Source of the DNA: Martelella lutilitoris
Lineage (GTDB): Bacteria > Pseudomonadota > Alphaproteobacteria > Rhizobiales > Rhizobiaceae
NCBI RefSeq assembly: GCF_005924265.1
Contig: NZ_VCLB01000002.1
Location: 124,001 to 188,000, forward strand
Direction: 5' to 3'
Length of the DNA: 64,000 nt
Shown here: positions 8,960 to 17,294 of the stretch, piece after piece
Layout: each line of letters begins with the position of its first letter
How positions within the stretch are numbered: the stretch's first letter is position 1
Translations under genes and position numbers: made by a program
Notes under the pieces: model-generated
Told to the model about the DNA's origin: nothing
Database searches by the model: none
The model's input: only the letters and a program-made list of their open reading frames with translations

Positions 8960-10558
8960 ATGAACCTGACCCGCAGATCATTCGGCGCGATGTCAGGTGC
9001 TGCATTGGCCATGGGCTTCGCCGCCCTCGTGTCCGCCGGTGCTGTCGCCAGCTTTGCCACTACCGCCACCGCGCAAGAGAGCGAAACGCTCGTGATCGCG
9101 GTCCCCTCCGATCCGGCCGGCCTCGAGCCCGGCACCAACAAGGCCGAACCCGTCGGCAGCGAGATTATCCTCAACGTGTTCGACACGCTGGTTGCCTGGA
9201 AGGCGCCGGACTTTGCCGAGCTCGAGGGGCGGCTTGCAAGTGGCTGGTCGATCTCCGAGGACGGCAAGACCTTCACCTTCGACCTGCAGGACGGCGTCGC
9301 GTTCCAGGACGGCACGCCGTTCAACGCCGAGGCCGTGAAGTTCTCGCTCGAGCGGACCAAGGAACTGAATCCTTACGTCAAGGCCTCGCTCGGCATGATC
9401 GACAGCATCGAGACGCCGACGGATGATGAGGTGGTGATCCACCTGAGCGAGCCCTATCCGGCCTTCATGTCGATCCTCGCGCAGCCGCAGGCCGCGATCG
9501 TTTCGCCGGCCGCCGTCGAGAAATATGGCGATGACTTCGCCAACCAACCGGTCGGCACGGGCCCGTTCGCGTTCCGCGCCTACCAACCCGATACCCGCGT
9601 GGTGCTCGACGCCAACCCGGATTATTTCCGCGGCGAACCCAAGCTGAAGCGCCTGATCTACCGGATCATTCCCGAAGCATCGACCCGCAGGCTGGAGCTG
9701 GAAAACGGCGGCATCGACGTCATCCAGCAGCAGAGCCAGCTTTCGGCCGTTCCGTCGGAGGAAATGAAGGCCTTCGCCAACAACCCGGACATTGCGATCA
9801 TCGAAAAGCCCTCGCAGATCATCCGCCAGCTCGAGTTTAACAACTCGAAGACGGATTCGCCGGTCGCCGATATCAAGGTGCGTGAAGCGATTGCGCACGC
9901 GATCGACTACGACGGCCTGCTCTCCGGCGTCTTCGACGGCACGGCCGAGCGCGTCTACGGCCCGCTCACCTCCAACAGCTGGGCCTTCGACCCCAAGGTC
10001 AAGGATCTCGCACCGAAATACGACCCGGAACTTTCGAAGACGCTTCTCGCCGAAGCCGGCTATGAGCCGGGCGATCTGAACCTCAAGCTCTATTCCTTCC
10101 AGGGCTCGCTCTGGGGCGATGTCGCGACCTTCGTTCAGGCCAATCTCGCCGATGTCGGTATTAACACCGAGATCGCCCAGACGGAGTTCCCGTCCTACCG
10201 CGCGCTGCATGTCGCCGGCGACTGGGACATCGCGCTCGATGGCCGCCAGCCCTGGTACAACGACCCGGATGCGCACATCACCATCGGCTATCTTTCCGGC
10301 CTCAAAGACACGGCCATGACCTTCCGCATGCCGGAGAATCCGTCGCTCGACGCTCTGATCCTCAAGGCGCAGCAGGACCCCGACATGGAAGCCCGCAAGG
10401 CGCTCTATGGCGCGATCCAGGAAGAACTCGTGACGGGCATTCCCGGCGCCTACCTTTTCAGCCCGAAGCTGATTGTCTTCACCCGCTCGAATGTCGATGG
10501 CCTGGTCATCAATTCGGCCCCGCCGCTGACGGAATATTTCGGCGTTTCGAAGGAATAG
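8960..10558 (+). CDS. Dipeptide-type ABC transporter substrate-binding protein (SBP_bac_5)
   Basis: A 532-residue periplasmic receptor of the DppA/OppA cluster. The N terminus NLTRRSFGAM followed by an apolar stretch is a twin-arginine (Tat)-like signal, with cleavage probably near ATAQE. Family landmarks run in the normal order: NVFDTLV, FDLQDGVAFQDGTPF, VGTGPF, REAIAHAIDYD, LLAEAGY, then the second-lobe element LADVGINTEI and a C-terminal MEARKALYGAIQ stretch. A strong AGGAG site precedes ATG 8960. It is the first gene of the plus-strand permease operon and should deliver cargo to the permeases at 10724 and 11745. The ligand is inferred to be a hydantoin-like or peptide-like molecule. Confidence 0.93.
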   Translation: MNLTRRSFGAMSGAALAMGFAALVSAGAVASFATTATAQESETLVIAVPSDPAGLEPGTNKAEPVGSEIILNVFDTLVAWKAPDFAELEGRLASGWSISEDGKTFTFDLQDGVAFQDGTPFNAEAVKFSLERTKELNPYVKASLGMIDSIETPTDDEVVIHLSEPYPAFMSILAQPQAAIVSPAAVEKYGDDFANQPVGTGPFAFRAYQPDTRVVLDANPDYFRGEPKLKRLIYRIIPEASTRRLELENGGIDVIQQQSQLSAVPSEEMKAFANNPDIAIIEKPSQIIRQLEFNNSKTDSPVADIKVREAIAHAIDYDGLLSGVFDGTAERVYGPLTSNSWAFDPKVKDLAPKYDPELSKTLLAEAGYEPGDLNLKLYSFQGSLWGDVATFVQANLADVGINTEIAQTEFPSYRALHVAGDWDIALDGRQPWYNDPDAHITIGYLSGLKDTAMTFRMPENPSLDALILKAQQDPDMEARKALYGAIQEELVTGIPGAYLFSPKLIVFTRSNVDGLVINSAPPLTEYFGVSKE

Positions 10559-10591
10559 ACCCGCGCCTTACTGGCGCCCCGAAAAGGCTCG

Positions 10592-10703
10592 GCCCGCTTT
10601 TTCAAAAGCGGGCGTTTGCAAAAAAGATACAAAATGAGCTTTCCCGAATGGCCCAAGCCAGGTGAAAGCTCAGGACGGCTCGATGCCCCCCCATCGAGCC
10701 GTC
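10592..10703 (+). repeat. Three intercistronic hairpins between SBP and permease genes
   Basis: The 165-base spacer contains three inverted repeats: GCCCGCTTTT/AAAAGCGGGC (10592-10601/10604-10613), GAGCTTTC/GAAAGCTC (10636-10643/10664-10671) and the perfect 12-base stem GACGGCTCGATG/CATCGAGCCGTC (10674-10685/10692-10703). None leaves a run of T after the stem on the plus strand. Structures here are known to stabilise the upstream SBP message or attenuate read-through, making the SBP more abundant than the permeases. Confidence 0.75.
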
Positions 10704-10723
10704 TCCTTTGACAAGGTGATGGG

Positions 10724-11734
10724 ATGTTTGCATTTCTCGTGCGGCGGTTGCTGGCGCTGATACCGGTGCTGCTGCTGGTTCTGGTGATCGTGTTTTCGCT
10801 GGTGCGCCTGATTCCTGGCGATCCGGCCGTCACGCTGCTCGGTCCCGGCGCCACTGAAAGCCAGATCGCCGCGCTGCGCGCCCAGCTCGATCTCGACCAG
10901 CCCGCGCTGGCGCAGTTCTGGAGCTATTTCACCGGGCTCCTGCATGGCGACATGGGCAATTCGCTGAAAAGCGGGCAGCCGGTTCTCAGCGAGATCCTGA
11001 TCCGCCTGCCGGCAACGCTCGAAATCTCGATCACCGCGGTTCTGATCGCCATTCTCATCGGCATTCCGATCGGCGTCGTCTCCGCCACCCGCGCCAATTC
11101 GGGCTTCGACCATACCGTGCGCGTGATTTCGCTGACGGGCGTTTCGATGCCGGCCTTCCTGCTGGCGCTGCTGCTGCAGCTTGTGTTCGCCACCTGGCTC
11201 GGCTGGCTGCCGGTATCGGGTCGCATCTCGCCCTATTTCTTCGTTGATCGCGTCACCGGCTTTTCGATCATCGATGCCTGGCTTTCGGGCGAACCCGGCG
11301 CGGTCGCAAGCGCTCTCGCCCATATGGTGCTTCCGACCACCGTGCTCGCGGTGTTTCTGGCGGCGACGCTTGGCCGGTTCGTGCGCTCCACCATGCTGGA
11401 GGTGATGGACGAGGACTTCGTGCGCACCGCCCGCGCCAAAGGCTTAAGCCGCCACGATGTCGTCTATAACCACGCGCTGCGCAATTCGCTGCTACCCGCC
11501 ATCACCGTGGTCGGCCTCAAATTCGCCGAGATGCTGGGCGGCGCGATCCTGACCGAGACAATATTTTCCTGGCCGGGGATCGGGCGCTACATGTACGAGG
11601 CGATCCGCAACCGCGATTATCCCGTCATCCAGGGTGCAACGCTGGTGTTCGCGCTGATGTTCATGCTGACCTCGCTGATCGTCGACATTCTCTATGCCGT
11701 GCTTGACCCGCGCGTGCGCCGCAAGATGCGCTGA
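10724..11734 (+). CDS. Dipeptide-type ABC transporter permease (DppB-like)
   Basis: A 336-residue inner-membrane permease with the architecture of DppB/OppB. The first transmembrane helix RRLLALIPVLLLVLVIVF is followed by RLIPGDPA, a family hallmark, then a periplasmic loop and five further helices. The cytoplasmic coupling (EAA) loop is visible as DFVRTARAKGLS followed by HALRNSLLPA, and FSWPGIG occurs near the C terminus. It pairs with the permease that follows after 10 bases. The start at ATG 10724 has AAGGTG upstream and is separated from the SBP gene by a structured spacer. Confidence 0.94.
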   Translation: MFAFLVRRLLALIPVLLLVLVIVFSLVRLIPGDPAVTLLGPGATESQIAALRAQLDLDQPALAQFWSYFTGLLHGDMGNSLKSGQPVLSEILIRLPATLEISITAVLIAILIGIPIGVVSATRANSGFDHTVRVISLTGVSMPAFLLALLLQLVFATWLGWLPVSGRISPYFFVDRVTGFSIIDAWLSGEPGAVASALAHMVLPTTVLAVFLAATLGRFVRSTMLEVMDEDFVRTARAKGLSRHDVVYNHALRNSLLPAITVVGLKFAEMLGGAILTETIFSWPGIGRYMYEAIRNRDYPVIQGATLVFALMFMLTSLIVDILYAVLDPRVRRKMR

Positions 11735-11744
11735 GGAGACCATC

Positions 11745-12578
11745 ATGTCCGACCTGAAACGCTTCCTCGCCAACAACACGCTCGCCCTCGTCGGCACGAT
11801 CGTGCTGACCGTCCTGCTCCTCGCCGTCCTGGTCGGTCCCTTCTTCCTGCCGTCGCCGCTCGCCATCAACATGGCCGACAAGCTGCAGCCGCCGTCGCTC
11901 AGCCACTGGCTGGGGACCGACAATTTCGGCCGCGACATGCTGTCCCGCGTTTTGAACGGCGGGCGCTATACGCTGGCGATCGGCGTGTTCGTGGTCGCTG
12001 CCGCCTTCGTGGTCGGCGTGTTCTTCGGCCTCGTCGCCGGTTTTGCCGGTGGCATCGTCGATACCGTGATCATGCGCATCGTCGACGCAATCCTGTCGTT
12101 TCCAACCCTCGTGCTGGCGATCGCGCTTGCCGCCGCCTTCGGCCCGAGCCTGCAGAACGCCATGATCGCGGTGGCGATCACGCTCGCCCCGCAGTTTGCC
12201 CGCGTCGCCCGCGCCCAGTCGCTCGGCGTATCCTCCAGACTTTACGTCGAGGCAGCCTATGCGCTGGGCCTTCCAAGGGGCCGCATCCTCAACCACTATA
12301 TTCTCGTCAATTCCATCGGGCCGCTGCTGGTGCAGGCCTCGCTCGCCTTCGGCAGCGCCATCCTGCAGACCTCGGCGCTCGGCTTTCTCGGCCTCGGCGC
12401 CCAGCCGCCCATGCCGGAATGGGGCGCGGATGTCTCGGCGAACCTGAGCTTCGTGCGGTCAAGCCCATGGACCGCGCTTGGGCCCGGTTTCGCGATCCTG
12501 ATCACCGTGCTTTCCTTCAACCTGATCGGGGATAGCCTCGCCGACTGGTTCAATCCGCGCCGCAGGAGTGCTGCATGA
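11745..12578 (+). CDS. Dipeptide-type ABC transporter permease (DppC-like)
   Basis: A 277-residue inner-membrane permease of the DppC/OppC type. It shows the N-terminal helix LALVGTIVLTVLLLAVLV, the family sequence HWLGTDNFGRDMLSRVL after it, and a coupling loop RVARAQSLGVSSRLYVEAA. FLGLGAQPPMPEWG near the C terminus is characteristic. ATG 11745 follows a GAGGAG site; an earlier in-frame start overlapping the upstream permease is rejected. It overlaps the next gene by ATGA. It forms the translocation pore with the DppB-like protein, and the fused ATPase at 5988-7781 is the only obvious partner nearby. Confidence 0.94.
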   Translation: MSDLKRFLANNTLALVGTIVLTVLLLAVLVGPFFLPSPLAINMADKLQPPSLSHWLGTDNFGRDMLSRVLNGGRYTLAIGVFVVAAAFVVGVFFGLVAGFAGGIVDTVIMRIVDAILSFPTLVLAIALAAAFGPSLQNAMIAVAITLAPQFARVARAQSLGVSSRLYVEAAYALGLPRGRILNHYILVNSIGPLLVQASLAFGSAILQTSALGFLGLGAQPPMPEWGADVSANLSFVRSSPWTALGPGFAILITVLSFNLIGDSLADWFNPRRRSAA

Positions 12579-13936
12579 TCACGATCGCGCTCGAAAAGAT
12601 CGACTTCCTGCCGCCTGACCGCGTCACCGACGATGCCAGCATCCTGACGCTGAAGAACCTGGTGCTGGAGCCGATGCTGCGCTGGGAAAACGGCGCGGCC
12701 CGGCCCGGCCTGTTCGACCGCTGGAGCCTTTCCGATGACGGCCGCCGCTGGACCCTGACGCTGCGCGACGGCGCGACCTATCACGACGGCACGCCGGTGA
12801 CGGCCGAAGACGCCAGACGCTTTGTCGCGGCGATCTGCGATGCCCGCGACATGTTCGGCATGCCGTGGTCTTATGCCCGCTATCTCGAAGGCGCCGAGAT
12901 CGCCGCCGAAGGCGCCGTGCTTTCGATTGCGACGCCGGACGCCTTTCCCGATCTGCCGGACATTCTTTCGGAATTCTACCTGCCGAAGATTGCGCCCGAC
13001 GGAACGGCAACGATCGGAACGGGCCCTTGGCAGGTCGTCGCCTTTGAGCGCGGCGCATCCGTCACCGTGCGCCACAGCGACGGGCGGGAACTGCTTCTGG
13101 TAGCGATGCCGGACACCGAAGCGCGGCTTCAGGCGCTGAAATCCGGCGACATCGATATTGCAACCCATCTGGAGCGGCTCGAGCCCCCGCGGCGCAGCCT
13201 TGACGGCCATGTCTGGCACGAGCAGCCAACCACGCTTGCGGTGATCGCCTATATGAACGGCAGGGAAGGGGCCTTTGCCGACCCCGCCCTCAGGCTCGCC
13301 GCCAATCTTGCCATCGACCGAGAGAAGCTGGTGTCCGAAGTCATGGGCGGGCTCGGCGTGCCGGCGAAAACCATCGTCAGCCCGTTTCATAACGGCATGG
13401 ATGATCAGATGCCCGATATCCCCTTCGATCCGGAAAGGGCCGCGGCACTTGTCGCTGCCTCCGACGCGCCCAAGACGCTCACCCTGCGCACCCCGCTCTA
13501 TATGCCCGAACGCGCCCCGGAGATTGCCGGCTTTATCGCGAAGAGCCTTGAGGCCGTCGGTTTTGCCGTCACCATCGACACCGCCCGCGATCGTCCGGGC
13601 TATGCCCGCGAACTGGGGGCGAAGAGGACCGGCGATCTGGCGATCTTTGATTCCTCGCCCCACAGCACCTTCCGGGTGCTGGACGACAAGATCTCGTCGC
13701 GCTCCCGCGCGGTCTGGTGGCAGGGCGTCGAGGATCACGAGGCCGATCAGCTGTTCGAAACCGCCCGGCGCACGGTCGGGACAGGGTCGCGCACGGAGGC
13801 CTATGCCCGCGTGCTCGCCCATCTCGGGGCGCACCCGCATTGGCTCTACCTGTTCCACCCCATCGACTGCATGGCGCATGCCGCAGGGCTCGACGGCTTC
13901 AGCCTCGATCCCAAGGGCTATCTCAGCGTCGCCTGA
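12575..13936 (+). CDS. SBP_bac_5-family protein without a signal peptide
   Basis: A 453-residue protein with the DppA/OppA fold in normal order: LVLEPMLRWENG, LTLRDGATYHDGTPVTAEDA, IGTGPWQVV, LAANLAIDREKL and a second-lobe region ending near the C terminus. It starts MITIALEKIDFLPPDRV with no hydrophobic signal segment, and its ATG overlaps the permease stop as ATGA, so no upstream start exists in frame. It is therefore predicted to be cytoplasmic, unlike its periplasmic relatives. Cytoplasmic domains of this fold are known as ligand sensors (for example the C-terminal half of SgrR), but no DNA-binding domain is attached. It may sense or carry the imported compound inside the cell, or reach the periplasm by another route. 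Confidence 0.85.
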   Translation: MITIALEKIDFLPPDRVTDDASILTLKNLVLEPMLRWENGAARPGLFDRWSLSDDGRRWTLTLRDGATYHDGTPVTAEDARRFVAAICDARDMFGMPWSYARYLEGAEIAAEGAVLSIATPDAFPDLPDILSEFYLPKIAPDGTATIGTGPWQVVAFERGASVTVRHSDGRELLLVAMPDTEARLQALKSGDIDIATHLERLEPPRRSLDGHVWHEQPTTLAVIAYMNGREGAFADPALRLAANLAIDREKLVSEVMGGLGVPAKTIVSPFHNGMDDQMPDIPFDPERAAALVAASDAPKTLTLRTPLYMPERAPEIAGFIAKSLEAVGFAVTIDTARDRPGYARELGAKRTGDLAIFDSSPHSTFRVLDDKISSRSRAVWWQGVEDHEADQLFETARRTVGTGSRTEAYARVLAHLGAHPHWLYLFHPIDCMAHAAGLDGFSLDPKGYLSVA

Positions 13937-13953
13937 ATTGAAAGAGGACCATC

Positions 13954-14349
13954 ATGACCACCGAAGGCCTGAAAGAATGCGCGATCACCTTCTATTATTA
14001 CGAGGACATCCATGCGGTCGCACCGTTTTATGAGGACGTGCTCGGCTTCGAACTCGTGCTCGACCAGGGGCTCGCCCGGATCTACCGGATCGCCGGCAAC
14101 GCCTATTTCGGCATCGTCGACGGCAACAGGGGCCATCTGAAGCATCAGCCGAAGAGCGCCGCGCTGCTGACAATCGTTTCCGAGGATGTGGCCGGCTGGC
14201 ACGAGAAGCTTTCAAAGGCCGGCGTGACCGGCCTTTCCGATATGCTGCGCGGCAATTACTGCGAGCACTTTTTCTTCGAGGATCCAGCGGGCTACGCGGT
14301 CGAAATCCAGCGCTTTCACAATCCCGAAGTCGCCAAGCTTTTCAAATGA
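13954..14349 (+). CDS. VOC (glyoxalase/bleomycin-resistance) superfamily protein
   Basis: A 131-residue single-chain VOC protein with the paired beta-alpha-beta-beta-beta modules. The first module contains FYEDVLGFELV, and the second ends FFFEDPAGYAVEIQRF, whose glutamate is one of the usual metal ligands. Members include glyoxalase I, dioxygenases, isomerases/epimerases and binding proteins, so no reaction is assigned. AGAGGA lies upstream of ATG 13954. Its last codons overlap the start of the next gene (ATGA), placing it firmly in the transport operon, where it may act on the imported substrate or an intermediate. Confidence 0.85.
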   Translation: MTTEGLKECAITFYYYEDIHAVAPFYEDVLGFELVLDQGLARIYRIAGNAYFGIVDGNRGHLKHQPKSAALLTIVSEDVAGWHEKLSKAGVTGLSDMLRGNYCEHFFFEDPAGYAVEIQRFHNPEVAKLFK

Positions 14350-16178
14350 CCACAGAAAAGACAGCCACCGGGGGTGGACCTCGCGACGCGGCGATCCTGC
14401 CGCTGCTTGCCCGCTTCACCCATGAGGACAAGGAGGCCAAGGGGCTGCGCGCCTTCAGCGGCGAGGCGGCCGGGCCGCGCCGGCCGGTGCATTTCACCGC
14501 CGCCGAAATGGTGTTCATGTTTCCCGCCCTCCTGCTGCACGCCCCCGATGGCGGCGGCAAGACGACCTTTGCCCGACTGCTGTCGGAAGCGCTCAACGGA
14601 GAGGGGACCGCCGCCCGTGACCATCTCTTCCGCCCGGCCCATCGCAACGCCGCGGGCGACCTCCTGGCGCATGACCTTCCCGACGTGTTGCCGGAAGTCG
14701 TTCTCTGCCGCCGTGACGATGATGCGGAGGCCATGCTTGCAGCGACCCTTGCCCGCGGTGACACGCCCGTACTCCTGATCATCGACGCGCTGGAAACCCG
14801 CGCCGATCCGGAAGCGCTGCTTGTCCGATCGGCGGCCGTCATCAAGGGCCAGCCCTCGCTCCGGCTTCTCGTTCTCTGCGAAAGCCGCGCGCTGGAGGGC
14901 ATCCGCCGCCCTGCGAGCATTCCGGAATACGGACTTCTCGGGCTTGCGCGACCGGAACGCGCCGCCTTCGAGACCGAGAACGGTTTTTCCGGCGCCCACG
15001 ACGAAAAGGACTTCGTGCTCCCCGGCCTCTGGCGGCTCTCGCTCGACATTGGCCGACCGGTGGCACCCCGTGACGTCGCCGCGCTCGCCCCGACCGATGC
15101 AGGCTGGGCTGAGAGCTATCGCGATGCCGCGGCGCTTGAGGCGATGAGCGACGAGGCGCTGCTTGCAGCCGTCAGCGCCCGGCCGGCCCGGTGGGCCGGC
15201 CCGTTCGACCTTCTCTGCGACTGGATCGGTCCCGATGCGCCACGGGCGGCGGCATTGGCGCGCGGCCTTGCGCGGTCTGAAGCCGATCTTCCCGTCCTGC
15301 TCTGCGCCGGAAAACTGGTCGCCACCGGCACGGCCGAAGCCAAGGCGCTGACCGCCGCACTGGTAGACGCGATCGCGACAGACGGCGCGCCGGCCGGCCT
15401 CAGGCGGCGCGCGGGCGAGGTTCTCGCCCGGCTCGGCGATCCGCGCGACCTCGAAGCGCTGGCGAGCGTTCCGGCAGGCCTTTACCCGATGGGCGGTGAC
15501 ATCCACCCGAATTCCGCGCCGGCGCACCACGCCCCGGTCGGCGATTTCAGGATCGGCGTCTACCCGGTCGTCAACGCCGCCTATCTCCGCTTCGTCACCG
15601 AAACCGACCGGCCATGGAAAAGCGTCAACGGCCGCAACCCGGAGCGCGCCTCCCATCCGGCAACCGATCTCACCTGGCATGACGCCCGCGCCTATTGCGC
15701 CTGGGCCACGGAGAAATGGCGCGCCGAGGGCCGCATTGGGCCGGACGAAATCGTCCGCCTGCCATGCGAGCGCGAATGGGAGGCGGCCGCGCGCGGGCCC
15801 TCCGGCCTTCTTTATCCGTGGGGCGAGGTGTGGGCGGCGGAGCACGCCAATGGCGAGGAAACCGGCTTCAACGACCTCTGCACCGTCGGCCTGTTTCCCG
15901 AAGGCCGGGCGCCATCGGGCTGTCTCGACATGGCAGGGCAGGCCTGGGAATGGTGCACGACGCTCTGGGGCCGCGACATGGGAACGCCGGCCTTCGCCTT
16001 TCCCTGGCAGTCGGACGGTCGCGAGGCGCTCGACGCTCCCGCCGATATTCGACGGGTGCTGCGCGGCGGCTGCTTCTCCAGCCCCGCATGGAAGGCAAAC
16101 GGCGTTTATCGCGGCTCGCTGGAGCCCGCCGGCTCCTGGCGCGGCAACGGCTTTCGGGTCGTGGTGGCGAAAGGCTGA
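14346..16178 (+). CDS. P-loop NTPase - HEAT-like - FGE-fold (SUMF1/EgtB) fusion protein
   Basis: A 610-residue multidomain protein. The N-terminal part has a Walker A-like loop APDGGGKTTF (66-75) and a Walker B-like strand VLLIIDAL (142-149). The middle (about 240-372) is helical and ends in GEVLARLGDPRDLEAL, a HEAT-like repeat that precedes FGE domains in STAND/NACHT proteins. Residues about 373-608 form an FGE-sulfatase (SUMF1/EgtB/PvdO) domain with VPAGLYPMGGD, DLTWHDARAYCAWA, MAGQAWEWC and RVLRGGCF. The positions of the two FGE cysteines (in RGGSxxCxxxxC of true FGEs) read Ser and Ala, so formylglycine synthesis is unlikely. It is the last gene of the operon, overlapping the VOC gene by ATGA. 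Confidence 0.8.
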   Translation: MTTEKTATGGGPRDAAILPLLARFTHEDKEAKGLRAFSGEAAGPRRPVHFTAAEMVFMFPALLLHAPDGGGKTTFARLLSEALNGEGTAARDHLFRPAHRNAAGDLLAHDLPDVLPEVVLCRRDDDAEAMLAATLARGDTPVLLIIDALETRADPEALLVRSAAVIKGQPSLRLLVLCESRALEGIRRPASIPEYGLLGLARPERAAFETENGFSGAHDEKDFVLPGLWRLSLDIGRPVAPRDVAALAPTDAGWAESYRDAAALEAMSDEALLAAVSARPARWAGPFDLLCDWIGPDAPRAAALARGLARSEADLPVLLCAGKLVATGTAEAKALTAALVDAIATDGAPAGLRRRAGEVLARLGDPRDLEALASVPAGLYPMGGDIHPNSAPAHHAPVGDFRIGVYPVVNAAYLRFVTETDRPWKSVNGRNPERASHPATDLTWHDARAYCAWATEKWRAEGRIGPDEIVRLPCEREWEAAARGPSGLLYPWGEVWAAEHANGEETGFNDLCTVGLFPEGRAPSGCLDMAGQAWEWCTTLWGRDMGTPAFAFPWQSDGREALDAPADIRRVLRGGCFSSPAWKANGVYRGSLEPAGSWRGNGFRVVVAKG

Positions 16179-16207
16179 GGCGACGCCGGGTCCAGATATC
16201 CGCCAGA

Positions 16208-16225
16208 CCCGGCCTTCGGGCCGGG
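16208..16225. terminator. UUCG-capped hairpin between convergent genes
   Basis: CCCGGCC (16208-16214), TTCG loop, GGCCGGG (16219-16225) form a perfect 7-base stem with a stable tetraloop in the 69-base gap between the convergent fusion-protein gene and LacI gene. GCCGGGTC just upstream can form an alternative stem with GACCCGGC. No T-run follows, so a bidirectional terminator role is likely by position but not proven. Confidence 0.5.
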
Positions 16226-16247
16226 CACGAAACGCCGCGCCGAAGGC

Positions 16248-17273
16248 CTATCGTTTGCGCGTGCTGCCGCGCTCGATGATGGTGGGCATGATCTCCACGT
16301 GTTTGGCGGCCTTGCGTCCGCCATGCCTTTCCATCAGCAGGTCGACTGCGGTCTCTCCGATGACGCCGGCTTCCAGACGCAGGGTAGAGAGCTTGGGCGC
16401 GAGCATGTGGGCGATCGAACTGTCGTTGAATGCGACGACCTGGACATCCCGGGGGATCGACAGTTTCGCCTTTTCAAGTCCGCGGTAGACCTCGACCGCC
16501 GTGCGGTCCGCATAGATCACCACGGCGTCGGGCAGCGGCTTGCCGGTTTCCGCAAGGCGTGAAAACAAGGCGCGTATCTGGTCTTGCCCGTCGTCGGAAG
16601 AGTCTCTTGCATAGGTGACATAGTCCGGGTCGAACAGGCCGGCCTCTGTCATCACCGACCGGAACGCGGCCAGCCGTCGCGACTGGGCGCCCTGAACGCC
16701 GACAAGGGCCGGCCGTCTGACCCCGCGTGTCAGCAGCCATTCGCAAAGCCGGGTGGATGCGCTCCACAGGTCTACATAGGCGACATCGACATCGACGGGT
16801 TTTTCCTGCGGATGGGCAAGGACGGTCGCAACGCCGAGCGCGCGGATCGCCTCCAGGTGGCCGTCGGGAAGATCGCCGACGGAGATGATGCCGACATTGC
16901 GCCCGCGGGTAAGCATTGCCGGATCGAATTCGCCGGCAAAGAGCCTTGTCGTCGCCATTCCATAGGCTTCCGCGCGTGCTTCGATGCCCTGGCGCAGGCC
17001 GACATAGAAGGGCTGGGAGAGTTCGGAAGCGCTGGAAAGAAAGTGCACGATCATCACCGACCGAAGGTCGCCGGGTCGGCGCAGCGCGACTGAGGCGTCT
17101 TCCTTACGGTTGCTGCGCGACCGTCGCATCACATATTGCAGCGCCTCGGCCGTCTCGACCACGCGGCGACGCTTTTCATCGGAGATCGAAAGGGTCGGAT
17201 CGCGGTTGAGAATGCGCGAGATGGTTGATTCCGCGACCCCGGTCCGCTTGGCGATCTCCTTCAGCGTTACCAT
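16248..17273 (-). CDS. LacI-family transcriptional regulator of the sulfatase/sugar ABC operon
   Basis: A 341-residue repressor with a LacI helix-turn-helix at the N terminus (VTLKEIAKRTGVAESTISRI) and a periplasmic-binding-like effector domain from about residue 70 (SVMIVHFL to the C terminus). The hinge sequence is longer and more basic than usual (RRSRSNRKED). It is the last gene of the minus-strand operon, 21 bases after the sulfatase. The palindrome at 22777-22792 in the operon promoter is the obvious candidate operator. The inducer is probably the imported, possibly sulfated, sugar or its desulfated product. Confidence 0.92.
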   Translation of the reverse strand: MVTLKEIAKRTGVAESTISRILNRDPTLSISDEKRRRVVETAEALQYVMRRSRSNRKEDASVALRRPGDLRSVMIVHFLSSASELSQPFYVGLRQGIEARAEAYGMATTRLFAGEFDPAMLTRGRNVGIISVGDLPDGHLEAIRALGVATVLAHPQEKPVDVDVAYVDLWSASTRLCEWLLTRGVRRPALVGVQGAQSRRLAAFRSVMTEAGLFDPDYVTYARDSSDDGQDQIRALFSRLAETGKPLPDAVVIYADRTAVEVYRGLEKAKLSIPRDVQVVAFNDSSIAHMLAPKLSTLRLEAGVIGETAVDLLMERHGGRKAAKHVEIMPTIIERGSTRKR

Positions 17274-17294
17274 GCACCCGTACCTTTCTGCCCG

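Noticed and set aside
14346-16178. The FGE-like domain as maturase of the sulfatase at 17295
   Set aside because: Both catalytic cysteine positions of FGE are Ser/Ala and the genes are on opposite strands in different operons.
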